Of a stretch of 64,000 bases of DNA, positions 54,152-61,323 are shown one piece after another. Below the pieces are notes generated by a model. The model was not told the DNA's origin. It searched no databases and was given only the letters and a program-made list of their open reading frames with translations. Source of the DNA: Chitinophaga alhagiae (GTDB lineage Bacteria > Bacteroidota > Bacteroidia > Chitinophagales > Chitinophagaceae); the NCBI RefSeq assembly GCF_003568665.1, contig NZ_QXMH01000001.1, positions 1,364,001-1,428,000 on the forward strand, written 5' to 3'. Made by a program: the position numbers and the translations under genes. Positions within the stretch are counted from its first letter, which is position 1; each line of letters starts with the position of its first letter.

Positions 54152-55069
54152 ATGCAGACAAACGAAAAAATATACATTGCCGGCCACCGGGGTATGGTGG
54201 GCTCCGCCATTAAACGGAGGCTAGAAAAAGCCGGTTTCACCAACTTCGTGACCCGCACATCCTCAGAGCTGGATTTGCGCAACCAGGCGGCTGTAGAAGC
54301 TTTTTTTGCGGCAGAAAAGCCGGAGTACGTGTTCCTGGCGGCGGCCAAGGTAGGCGGTATTGTGGCCAACAATACCTACCGGGCGGAGTTTATCTATGAT
54401 AACCTCATGATCCAGAACAACGTGATCCACCAGGCATATGTGCATGGCGTGAAAAAACTGATGTTCCTCGGCTCCTCCTGCATTTACCCGAAGCTGGCGC
54501 CGCAGCCGCTGAAAGAAGAATACCTGCTCACCGGCCTGCTGGAGCCTACCAATGAGCCTTATGCCATTGCCAAAATAGCCGGTATCAAACTGTGTGACGC
54601 CTACCGCTCCCAATACGGCGCAGACTTCATATCCGTGATGCCCACCAACCTTTATGGGCCTAACGATAATTATGACCTGCAGAACTCGCACGTGCTGCCT
54701 GCCCTGTTAAGAAAGTTCCATGATGCCAAGGAGAAAGGAGACCCGGCAGTAACCATCTGGGGCACGGGCACTCCTTTGAGAGAGTTCCTGCATGCGGATG
54801 ATATGGCGGATGCCTGTTACTTCCTGATGCAGCAATATAGCGAGCCGGGGCCTATCAATATTGGCGTGGGGAAAGACATCAGCATTGCAGACCTGGCCGC
54901 TATGATCCGGAAAATTGTGGGGTACGAAGGGGAATTGCAGTTCGATACTACCAAGCCAGACGGCACGCCCCGCAAGCTGATGGATGTGTCCAAACTGACC
55001 GGCCTCGGCTGGAAAGCGTCCATTCACCTGGAGGAAGGGATACGGAGCGTGTATAAAGAGAAATTTTGA
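54152..55069 (+). CDS. fcl: GDP-L-fucose synthase
   Basis: A 305-residue epimerase-reductase converting GDP-4-keto-6-deoxymannose to GDP-L-fucose. [20 protein letters not shown] is the NADP motif, [20 protein letters not shown] and [18 protein letters not shown] contain the catalytic Ser, Tyr and Lys, and [20 protein letters not shown] and [15 protein letters not shown] are family hallmarks. ATG at 54152 preferred to a TTG three codons earlier. With gmd it supplies GDP-fucose, likely for surface glycans. Confidence 0.97.
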   Translation: MQTNEKIYIAGHRGMVGSAIKRRLEKAGFTNFVTRTSSELDLRNQAAVEAFFAAEKPEYVFLAAAKVGGIVANNTYRAEFIYDNLMIQNNVIHQAYVHGVKKLMFLGSSCIYPKLAPQPLKEEYLLTGLLEPTNEPYAIAKIAGIKLCDAYRSQYGADFISVMPTNLYGPNDNYDLQNSHVLPALLRKFHDAKEKGDPAVTIWGTGTPLREFLHADDMADACYFLMQQYSEPGPINIGVGKDISIADLAAMIRKIVGYEGELQFDTTKPDGTPRKLMDVSKLTGLGWKASIHLEEGIRSVYKEKF

Positions 55070-55072
55070 ATA

Positions 55073-55118
55073 GCATAAATAAGGGCAGACCAGTAAGCTG
55101 ATCTGCCCTTATTTATGC
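55073..55118. terminator. Bidirectional terminator between fcl and the rtcB-like gene
   Basis: A 21-bp inverted repeat (55073-55093 and 55098-55118, one mismatch) with a TAAG loop; AAATAAGGGCAGA pairs with TCTGCCCTTATTT. The AT-rich outer stem gives T-rich ends in both directions. It starts four bases after the fcl stop. Confidence 0.75.
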
Positions 55119-55196
55119 GCAATAATATCGTGAGCATACCTCCCACTGTTATCCGTGTTTTTCCAGAATCCACCCCCACTGTCCAGGCAGGACTTC

Positions 55197-56603
55197 TCAA
55201 TCCTCTCTCAACCCGCCGGCTTCCGCCATCCGCACAATTTTCGGGTAAAACTTGCCCACTACGTCTACGAGGGATGTCTGTGCCGCCATGACGGCAGCAA
55301 TGTTCTTGTAAGCGCCCGGCGCCTCATCCAGTCCGCCGCCAATCAGTTTTACCTTGTGCTCTGCCAGTATTTTAGCCAGCGCATGGCCGGTAAAGGATTG
55401 TGTGGCTTTGGAGCGGCTCATCTGCCGGCCGGCGCCATGGCTGGCGGAATGCAGTGAGGCGGCCTCGCCGCGCCCCCGCACAATAAAGCCAGGAGCCGTC
55501 ATGGAGCCGGGTATAACGCCCATTACGCCTTTGCCTGCCGGTGTAGCGCCTTTGCGGTGTACCACCAGCTCTTCACCGTTATGCTTTTCTTTCCAGGCAA
55601 AGTTGTGGTGGTTTTCTACCCGTGCCAGCAAAGCGCCGCCTACCGCTTTTATCAGCCGGCGGTGAATGTGATGGTGACAGGCGGAGGCATAGTTGCCGGC
55701 CAGGTTCATGGCTTGCCAGTATTCCTGTCCTTCTTCGGAATCCAGGTCCAGCCAGGCCAGGTGCTGCACTTCGCGCGGCAGCTGGCGGATTTCCCGGGCC
55801 AGGTTGGTATAATAACCCGCGATCTGCGCTCCCAAGCCACGGGAACCGGAATGAGACAGCAATGCCAGGTAACGGCCTGGCACCAGGCCTTCCCAGGGCT
55901 CCAGCATATCTACCAGCCCCCATTCCACAAAGTGGTTGCCGGAGCCGGAAGTGCTCAATTGCGCGGCAGCCTTGGCCTGCAGGTGTTTCAGCAGGCCTAT
56001 TTCAGCAAACAGCGGGCTTTCCAGCACGGCATCATCTACCCGGGGCTTCCATTCGGCCCCGGCGCCAAATACGGTGCCGGCAATCAGTTCCCTCCTGAAA
56101 ACGGATGCTTTTTTCTCCAGTTGTTCAGCGGGGATGTCTATAATGCTCAGGCACATGCGGCAACCGATATCTACTCCTACGCCGTAGGGAATAACAGCAT
56201 TTTTTGCAGCCAGCACGCCCCCAATAGGCAGGCCATAACCCTGGTGCGCATCCGGCATCAGGGCGCCGGCGGCCGTTATAGGCAACCGCATGGCGTAGTC
56301 CATCTGGCGGATAGCACCTTCATCAATAAATTCCCGGCCGTACACCTCATACGGTAACGGGGTCTCGTTCAACGGTATTTCCGCGGTTTCTTCCACGATC
56401 AGTTTCTCCGCTATGCGGCCCAGGTGTTCTTCACTTTTGAACGCCTCCGGGTTTTGCAATACCTGCCGCAACAGGCCCAGGGCGTCTGCCTGCCCATGAT
56501 GTTTGTAATGTTGTTCCATCACCGTAATTGCTACGCTGATAACGGGCCCCTCGGGGTACCCTATGTTGCGGAGGTCTTTCCCCCTTAATTTTAACTTGGC
56601 CAT
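55197..56603 (-). CDS. RtcB-family RNA ligase-like protein
   Basis: A 468-residue protein of the RtcB family (3'-phosphate RNA ligase, Mn/GTP-dependent). GVGVDIGCRMCLS carries the metal-binding Asp and Cys, but the usual DIGCGM reads DIGCRM. GSGNHFVEWG, LSHSGSRGLGAQI, ENHHNFAWKEKHN, VHRKGATPAGKG and SASHGAGRQMSRSKA (guanylylated histidine region) are all recognisable. The start MAKLKLRGKDLRNIGYPEGP was chosen over a 119-codon upstream extension that looks non-coding. It lies downstream of a basic protein on the same strand; RNA repair is the likely theme. Confidence 0.9.
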   Translation of the reverse strand: MAKLKLRGKDLRNIGYPEGPVISVAITVMEQHYKHHGQADALGLLRQVLQNPEAFKSEEHLGRIAEKLIVEETAEIPLNETPLPYEVYGREFIDEGAIRQMDYAMRLPITAAGALMPDAHQGYGLPIGGVLAAKNAVIPYGVGVDIGCRMCLSIIDIPAEQLEKKASVFRRELIAGTVFGAGAEWKPRVDDAVLESPLFAEIGLLKHLQAKAAAQLSTSGSGNHFVEWGLVDMLEPWEGLVPGRYLALLSHSGSRGLGAQIAGYYTNLAREIRQLPREVQHLAWLDLDSEEGQEYWQAMNLAGNYASACHHHIHRRLIKAVGGALLARVENHHNFAWKEKHNGEELVVHRKGATPAGKGVMGVIPGSMTAPGFIVRGRGEAASLHSASHGAGRQMSRSKATQSFTGHALAKILAEHKVKLIGGGLDEAPGAYKNIAAVMAAQTSLVDVVGKFYPKIVRMAEAGGLRED

Positions 56604-56832
56604 ATAGGTTTTAGTTGAGGTACGGCCAAAGGCCTCTGGCCGCACCCAAAGTGTCAAAATTTTAGTGGCTACAAGAGGAACCGCAAATACAGTGCCCCGT
56701 AGCTGTTCATGCCTGCCGGTACAGGTAGCCTGGCAAAGCGTGTGTTTTACGGTAGTAAGAACAGCCAATTTGCCAGGTTGCATTGTTCCGTCAAAAAACA
56801 GCGAATTGCACAGCATAAGTGAGAAATGCCGC

Positions 56833-57564
56833 TTAAACCTCCCAGGTTCCCGACAGCTCCACCGGCCTACGGCGAAGACGCTTGTGGTCCCGCTTCCGGA
56901 ACTTACGCCACCACCGGTAGCTACGCCCATGCAGGCGGTGCAGCTGGCCGTACAGGGCATATCCTTCCAGGTAGTTGCCGATCTCCTGGAGCCGCTGCTC
57001 CATCAGTGTGCTTTCAAGCCGCACTTTTGTGATCATATTAGGGCGTACCTGCAACCGGAAGCACCATTGGTCGGAGAATACATACGCCGTTTCAAACCTT
57101 TTGGTGCGGTTGCTCCAATACTCTATGGTATGGAATTTCCGCTGCTCGCACACCGTGAATTGCCGGCGGCTGAATGCCGCGGCGGAAAATGTAAGGAGGT
57201 GCTGCTTCCGCGGCACCCGCTTCTTCCGGCCCATTATTCTTTTTTTAGCCAGGAAATGCCGGTCAGGGTGGTATTGCACCGTATTGATCTTCTCCAGCAC
57301 CTGCTGGTAAAAGGTGGCATGTCTTCCGCCGACCACGTCTGGCTGGAGTACAAATGTACGTTTCCAACCCCTCATAAGGGGCTGCTCAAGGTCAACATAC
57401 CCAAGCCGGCGCTGTTCTCTACGCAGCTCCCGTTGTTCACGGTCAAGTTTCCGTAACTGCTTTTCCCGGTGCTCGCGCAGTGCGCGTTTTTTTGCCCGCG
57501 GGCACCGTATGCGGAAGGAGAGCAAGGAGCAGCTTTCCTCCGCCATCGTCATATTGTCCATCAT
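56833..57564 (-). CDS. Very basic hypothetical protein upstream of the RtcB-like gene
   Basis: A 243-residue protein extremely rich in Arg and Lys, with runs such as REHREKQLRKLDREQRELRR (about 30-50), AKKRIMGRKKRVPRKQH and KFRKRDHKRLRRRPVE near the C-terminus. A central region (TFSAAAFSRRQFTVCEQRKF) may be a folded domain. No signal peptide or membrane segment. I do not recognise a family. The charge and position before an RNA ligase gene suggest RNA or ribosome binding, but this is inference. Codons and start (two ATGs at 57564 and 57561) are not otherwise supported. Confidence 0.6.
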   Translation of the reverse strand: MMDNMTMAEESCSLLSFRIRCPRAKKRALREHREKQLRKLDREQRELRREQRRLGYVDLEQPLMRGWKRTFVLQPDVVGGRHATFYQQVLEKINTVQYHPDRHFLAKKRIMGRKKRVPRKQHLLTFSAAAFSRRQFTVCEQRKFHTIEYWSNRTKRFETAYVFSDQWCFRLQVRPNMITKVRLESTLMEQRLQEIGNYLEGYALYGQLHRLHGRSYRWWRKFRKRDHKRLRRRPVELSGTWEV

Positions 57565-57646
57565 ACCTGATATTGTAATTCATCGATAATACCGCCAGGC
57601 GGTTGTTGTTGATCGGGTTGTATGTGGACCTGGTACTTTTTCTCAT
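57443..57646 (-). CDS. Small overlapping ORF beginning MRKST (67 aa), doubtful
   Basis: Minus-strand ATG at 57646 opens 67 codons (MRKSTRSTYNPINNNRLAVL...), overlapping the basic protein's start in another frame. It begins 29 bases after a terminator T-tract. Its first 14 bases ATGAGAAAAAGTAC are identical to those of a second small ORF at 58632. It might be a leader peptide for the basic-protein/RtcB pair, or coincidence. Confidence 0.3.
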   Translation of the reverse strand: MRKSTRSTYNPINNNRLAVLSMNYNIRYDGQYDDGGGKLLLALLPHTVPAGKKTRTARAPGKAVTET

Positions 57647-57674
57647 TTTGTTCTTTTTTTAAAAAATTCTGCAT

Positions 57675-57702
57675 AAAAAAAGCTCCCGCCAAGGGCGGGA
57701 GC
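57675..57702 (-). terminator. Rho-independent terminator after the DinB-like gene
   Basis: On the minus strand GCTCCCGCC and GGCGGGAGC form a perfect 9-bp stem with a 3-base loop, followed by seven T residues. It lies 34 bases after the DinB-like gene's stop codon. Confidence 0.88.
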
Positions 57703-57735
57703 CGGGGTTGACTCTTTACCTTTTGCGTAACTCAT

Positions 57736-58302
57736 TTAAACGGCCACCGCGCTGTCTTCATACTGCTCGCGCAGCTCCTGCATCTGTGCCTGGTGGCGTT
57801 CTATATGTTTGGTCAGGAAGAAGATATATTGATAAATATCCAGCTTCCCGAGGTTGTTAACGGTCATCATGGTTTTTACCAGCCTGCCTTCCCCGTTCTT
57901 GAGCAGGCTCAGGTTGTACATGCATTGTGCAAACTGTTGTTTGAGCAACATCCTCACTTCGTACAGGTCCCGGCTGCCTGAAGGTTCCAGGTGGGCGGGA
58001 TTTACCCAGCCAAAGGATTTGCTGCGCACGATCTCTATCTGCCTGAACTTTTCCTCATAATCATGCGGCGCCATGATGATCAGGCCATCCATCTTGCGCT
58101 CCAGTGCCCTGCGGGTACTTTTATTGATGGTGAGCAGCAGGAAATAATTGGTCAGACTAATATGCTCCAGCACCTCGCGGATGTTCCACTGGTCCATGGA
58201 GGGTTTGTAATCCAGCAATGCTTCCTCTTTCTGAAACCATTTGTCCAGTTCCCGGAAATTGTTGATCAGGGCCTCTCTTACGAATTGTACTACATTTCTC
58301 AT
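57736..58302 (-). CDS. DinB/YfiT-superfamily protein
   Basis: A 188-residue four-helix-bundle protein. WNIREVLEHISLTNYFLLLT (first metal-type histidine) and IFFLTKHIERHQAQMQEL (C-terminal HxxxH-like pair) are the DinB-superfamily pattern. These proteins usually bind a divalent metal and some act as thiol-dependent transferases, but the specific role here is unknown. It is a single gene ending in a strong terminator. Confidence 0.85.
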   Translation of the reverse strand: MRNVVQFVREALINNFRELDKWFQKEEALLDYKPSMDQWNIREVLEHISLTNYFLLLTINKSTRRALERKMDGLIIMAPHDYEEKFRQIEIVRSKSFGWVNPAHLEPSGSRDLYEVRMLLKQQFAQCMYNLSLLKNGEGRLVKTMMTVNNLGKLDIYQYIFFLTKHIERHQAQMQELREQYEDSAVAV

Positions 58303-58391
58303 TGCTCTTGTTTTTGGGGCAACCGCTTTTCCCGAAAGCGCTTACCGTGTTATATATAGATGTTCAATTGTTTTATTTTCCATATGCCTTT

Positions 58392-58429
58392 AAAAAAGAA
58401 GCCCGGCCCGCTTTATGGCGGACCGGGCT
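58392..58429 (-). terminator. Rho-independent terminator after the 58-aa ORF
   Basis: On the minus strand AGCCCGGTCCGC pairs with GCGGGCCGGGCT (one mismatch-type pair), a 6-base loop, then TTCTTTTTT. It follows the 58-codon ORF by 26 bases. Confidence 0.82.
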
Positions 58430-58455
58430 ATTAATAACGTTAACGTAGTGTTCGT

Positions 58456-58632
58456 TTACATTTTAACATACCTTCTCCGCCTGCATTGTATGACATACAA
58501 TGCCCCTGGCGCCTTTGCCATGCTTCGCTCTACAGACAGTCTGATAATCAAATCTTTCATCCGTTCATAATTGATTTTAAGGCCGGATGGAACTTCACAG
58601 GAACATTGCCCTGTGCAAGTACTTTTTCTCAT
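58456..58632 (-). CDS. Small cysteine-containing ORF beginning MRKST (58 aa)
   Basis: Minus-strand ATG at 58632 opens 58 codons: MRKSTCTGQCSCEVPSGLKI, ending RRRRYVKM. It is framed by terminators: one ends 22 bases before its ATG, another follows its stop. That isolation makes it a plausible real small gene. Three cysteines cluster at residues 6-12, and the C-terminus is basic. An in-frame ATG lies upstream at 58650. No family is recognised. Confidence 0.4.
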   Translation of the reverse strand: MRKSTCTGQCSCEVPSGLKINYERMKDLIIRLSVERSMAKAPGALYVIQCRRRRYVKM

Positions 58633-58654
58633 GCTCGGTTTCATCATCACTTAT

Positions 58655-58685
58655 AAAAAAAGGCCCCGCATTTTCCTGCGGGACC
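58655..58685 (-). terminator. Rho-independent terminator upstream of the 58-aa ORF
   Basis: On the minus strand GGTCCCGCA pairs with TGCGGGGCC (one mismatch) around a 6-base loop, then seven T residues. With the promoter-like element at 58840-58847 it would delimit a transcript of about 180 bases. Confidence 0.8.
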
Positions 58686-58833
58686 TTCTTGTTATATCTC
58701 TGTTGGATAACTTCGTATTCGTTAGTACCAGCTATAACATGCCCGCATGCTCTCATCCGCCTGCTTCTTCAGCATGCGTTTTGAGACCTTTATCTTATAT
58801 GTACAATTGCGTGACACTGTTAAGTTTGTTGTT
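58655..58833 (-). ncRNA. Candidate short transcript (small RNA or leader)
   Basis: The minus-strand TATCTTTG element at 58840-58847 and the terminator at 58655-58685 bracket about 180 bases. The interval contains one very short ORF (58722-58775, MLKKQADESMRACYSWY). It may be a small RNA, or a leader whose terminator controls the 58-aa ORF downstream. No Rfam family was recognised by eye. Confidence 0.35.
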
Positions 58834-58839
58834 ACGTAA

Positions 58840-58847
58840 CAAAGATA
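58840..58847 (-). promoter_or_regulatory. Candidate -7 element (TATCTTTG) for the short transcript
   Basis: Exact match to TAnnTTTG on the minus strand in an AT-rich stretch; no -33 TTTG found at ideal spacing. Confidence 0.45.
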
Positions 58848-59084
58848 AATTTTATTTCTTTTATCCGGAAATTCTTTTTATTAAAAAATTGTTTCCCCGC
58901 TGCAAAACGCGCTTCCCCGCAGGCTTCTGCCTCTCCAAATGCCCGCCGGCAAAGGGCTTCAGGAGCAATTGCATTCAACAGATTTTTCCGGCTGACCGAT
59001 GGTGCACGCCCCGGTTTAATAAGACCAGCACGCCGCGCCCGGGAAAAGCGCCACTGCCGGGCCTTCCAGGCATCATACCAATGC

Positions 59085-61313
59085 TTATGCCTTCTTCAAC
59101 AGGAGCTTCTGCTGCTGAAATTCTTCAGCAGCATCTACCATTTGCAGCAGCAGCGGCCATTTGGCGGCAGGGGCAAAAGCATTTTTGTATACTTTCCTCA
59201 CCTGTACCACCAGCTTTCCGTCAGTGGTCCGCGTGGTCACTATAAAGCTCCCGCATTCATTATCAATGTTCCTTGCCAGTTTATCTGCCCCTTCAACCGT
59301 ATACCCGGGCGGTATGGCAAACTCCATATTGTACTCAAAACTGCGGGCAAAGGGCATGTATATATCCGCTTTCCGTTCCCTCTGCGACGGTTTGATGGCC
59401 ATCTGCGGGCCAATGAGGCGGCCCGCTTCCAATATATAATTGTTCCCCGCCTTTTTAACATAACCGTTCATTGAAAAGCGGGTAGTGTACTCCATTTCCG
59501 GCTCGGTATGACGGAGGCCCATTTTCACGATGTTAAACATTTCCAGCACCTCGGGCAACCTTTCAAACTGATCTTTGATCTCGTCAAGGAAATATTCCCG
59601 TTGTTCTTCCCTGGCCCTGTCAAAGGCATGGCGGTACTCTTCCGCCAATACTTTGTTGCGGCGGCTGTCTGCAAACTCTTCCATGAAGGACTGCGGAATG
59701 CCCAGGGCCTTGCGTTCCGCTTCATAATAATCTTCAAACAGGAGCAGCTGCTGTTGCTGCGTTTTTTTGAAATGGCCCGTAACCGTGGTGGTACGCGCAA
59801 TCCGGAGCTGCTGCATGTCTGCTTCGCCAAAACTGAACTGCAGGCGCTCCACCTGCCGGTTGTCTGCCGCAGTGCTCACCGGCACTTCCACCTGCCCTTT
59901 CATGGAGGTGGCTTTCGGCCCGCCGGGCACCAGGGGGGCCCGCTGGCCCTCGTAGGCGCCGGGTACATAGTCTGAACTGGAAAAAATGCCCACCGCACTC
60001 ATGTATACCGGCTTTTTACCGGTGGTTTTCAGCATCAGCCGGTAATCGTCCGTTTCAAATACCTCACTCTGGGCGGGGCCGTACCGGGGGGTCACCAGCA
60101 CATAGTCTGCTTCAATGTCATTTTTTACCAGCATATAGTTGACATACAGCAGAAAGTTATGCTCATTGAGACCCGCATAGTTTCGCCGCTGGTCTACCAC
60201 TATCTCTTCTCCCGGCTTTACCCGGTAAAGGCCCATGTAGCGGATCACGTAGTAGATATGCGCGGCCAGCTCCTCTTCTGTTGCATTGCGGTGCTCCCGC
60301 TTGAAACGTTTAACATGCTCCCATACCTCTCCCAGGAAAGGCAAGTTTTGCCGGGAAGTGAGGTTACGCATGGCCACGAGTTGCGCTACACTTTCATCCC
60401 TGATCTTCACCGCGTTGGGGTTGCTGTACACCGTACCCTCCCTGCGGCGGCCCAGGCCTTCCCGGCGGCCGCCTATGCGAAGGTGAAGGCGTATCAGCGG
60501 CATCTGGCGAAAGGGGTTCATCCAGAGGTTGAGGGGCTGGGCAGGCACATTACGCACCAGCATGTCCAGCTCCATCATCCTACCGCCTATTTTTTGTTTA
60601 AAATCCGGCGCACCGTTCATGGCCCGGTATTCCAGGGCAAACACCTCCTCCCAGGCCGCCACGTGAATGGCGTATTCCAATATAGGATGCTCGTCTCCCA
60701 GTACAAACACTTCTTCCGTATAGGCATTGGCATGGTTGATGAACCGCTCCGTGCGGATGAAGTAATCTATGCAGTCTCCCACCTGCAAGCCCGGAATAGC
60801 CAGCTTGCGCTGTTTGCGCTTCCAGCGGTCCACGTCTGTTACAACCGCCTCGTCTGAATAGACCTCTTTCATGCTGCCATCCGGCTTGTACACCCTGGCG
60901 CCCACATAGGTAACGGCGGTAGTTTTGCTGAAAGGGTCCAGCGTATTGAACCCGCCGGTGGCATACAGCTCGTATTGATTGAAGGTAAAACCGGAGTATT
61001 CTTCCAGCGCGGCCTTGTCATTGATCTTTACCAGCAGCCGGGTGGTCTGGTGCAGTTCCCGGTCTTTGTCGGGGGTGGTCAGTTCCTGGCGTTTGGACAG
61101 TATCACGGCAGATTCGCCCGCATGCTCTGTGGGTACGGTGCGGTTATTGAAGCCGGCATGCTCCGCGCTCCATATTTCCTCCTTCACTTCCGCCAGCCGC
61201 TTTTTGTATTTTACTTCCGCCTTTACGTCCCAGGGCGCTGTTTTTCTATCCTGGGCTACCATGCCCATCACCAGCAGCAGCAGACTGACTAATACGATTA
61301 TGAAGGTTCTCAT
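59085..61313 (-). CDS. DUF3857 protein with degenerate transglutaminase domain
   Basis: A 742-residue exported protein with a signal peptide (MRTFIIVLVSLLLLVMGMVA). The first part (about 60-270) is a DUF3857-type domain (TAVTYVGARVYKPDGSMKEV). The middle (about 300-430) aligns with a transglutaminase-like fold, but where the active cysteine motif (GDCKD) should be, it reads NYAGLNEHNFLLYVNYM, so the enzyme is probably inactive. The C-terminal part is beta-rich (DUF2569/3858-like, ending LLKKA). Ten bases downstream of a related gene with an intact motif. Function unknown; likely periplasmic. Confidence 0.82.
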   Translation of the reverse strand: MRTFIIVLVSLLLLVMGMVAQDRKTAPWDVKAEVKYKKRLAEVKEEIWSAEHAGFNNRTVPTEHAGESAVILSKRQELTTPDKDRELHQTTRLLVKINDKAALEEYSGFTFNQYELYATGGFNTLDPFSKTTAVTYVGARVYKPDGSMKEVYSDEAVVTDVDRWKRKQRKLAIPGLQVGDCIDYFIRTERFINHANAYTEEVFVLGDEHPILEYAIHVAAWEEVFALEYRAMNGAPDFKQKIGGRMMELDMLVRNVPAQPLNLWMNPFRQMPLIRLHLRIGGRREGLGRRREGTVYSNPNAVKIRDESVAQLVAMRNLTSRQNLPFLGEVWEHVKRFKREHRNATEEELAAHIYYVIRYMGLYRVKPGEEIVVDQRRNYAGLNEHNFLLYVNYMLVKNDIEADYVLVTPRYGPAQSEVFETDDYRLMLKTTGKKPVYMSAVGIFSSSDYVPGAYEGQRAPLVPGGPKATSMKGQVEVPVSTAADNRQVERLQFSFGEADMQQLRIARTTTVTGHFKKTQQQQLLLFEDYYEAERKALGIPQSFMEEFADSRRNKVLAEEYRHAFDRAREEQREYFLDEIKDQFERLPEVLEMFNIVKMGLRHTEPEMEYTTRFSMNGYVKKAGNNYILEAGRLIGPQMAIKPSQRERKADIYMPFARSFEYNMEFAIPPGYTVEGADKLARNIDNECGSFIVTTRTTDGKLVVQVRKVYKNAFAPAAKWPLLLQMVDAAEEFQQQKLLLKKA

Positions 61314-61323
61314 TGGATGGTTT

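Larger units (their letters stand above)
58303..59084. other. 782-bp region with small ORFs, promoter and two terminators
   Basis: No gene of ordinary size is supported. On the minus strand, reading from high to low coordinates, there is a promoter-like TATCTTTG (58840-58847), a 17-codon ORF (58722-58775), a terminator (58655-58685), a 58-codon ORF (58456-58632) and another terminator (58392-58429). The part from about 58860 to 59084 looks featureless. Plus-strand open frames here look like shadows. Confidence 0.5.

Noticed and set aside
56604-56960. N-terminal extension of the RtcB-like protein by 119 codons
   Set aside because: The extension is cysteine- and glycine-rich with no RtcB homology, and MAKLKLRGKDLRNIG matches the usual family start.
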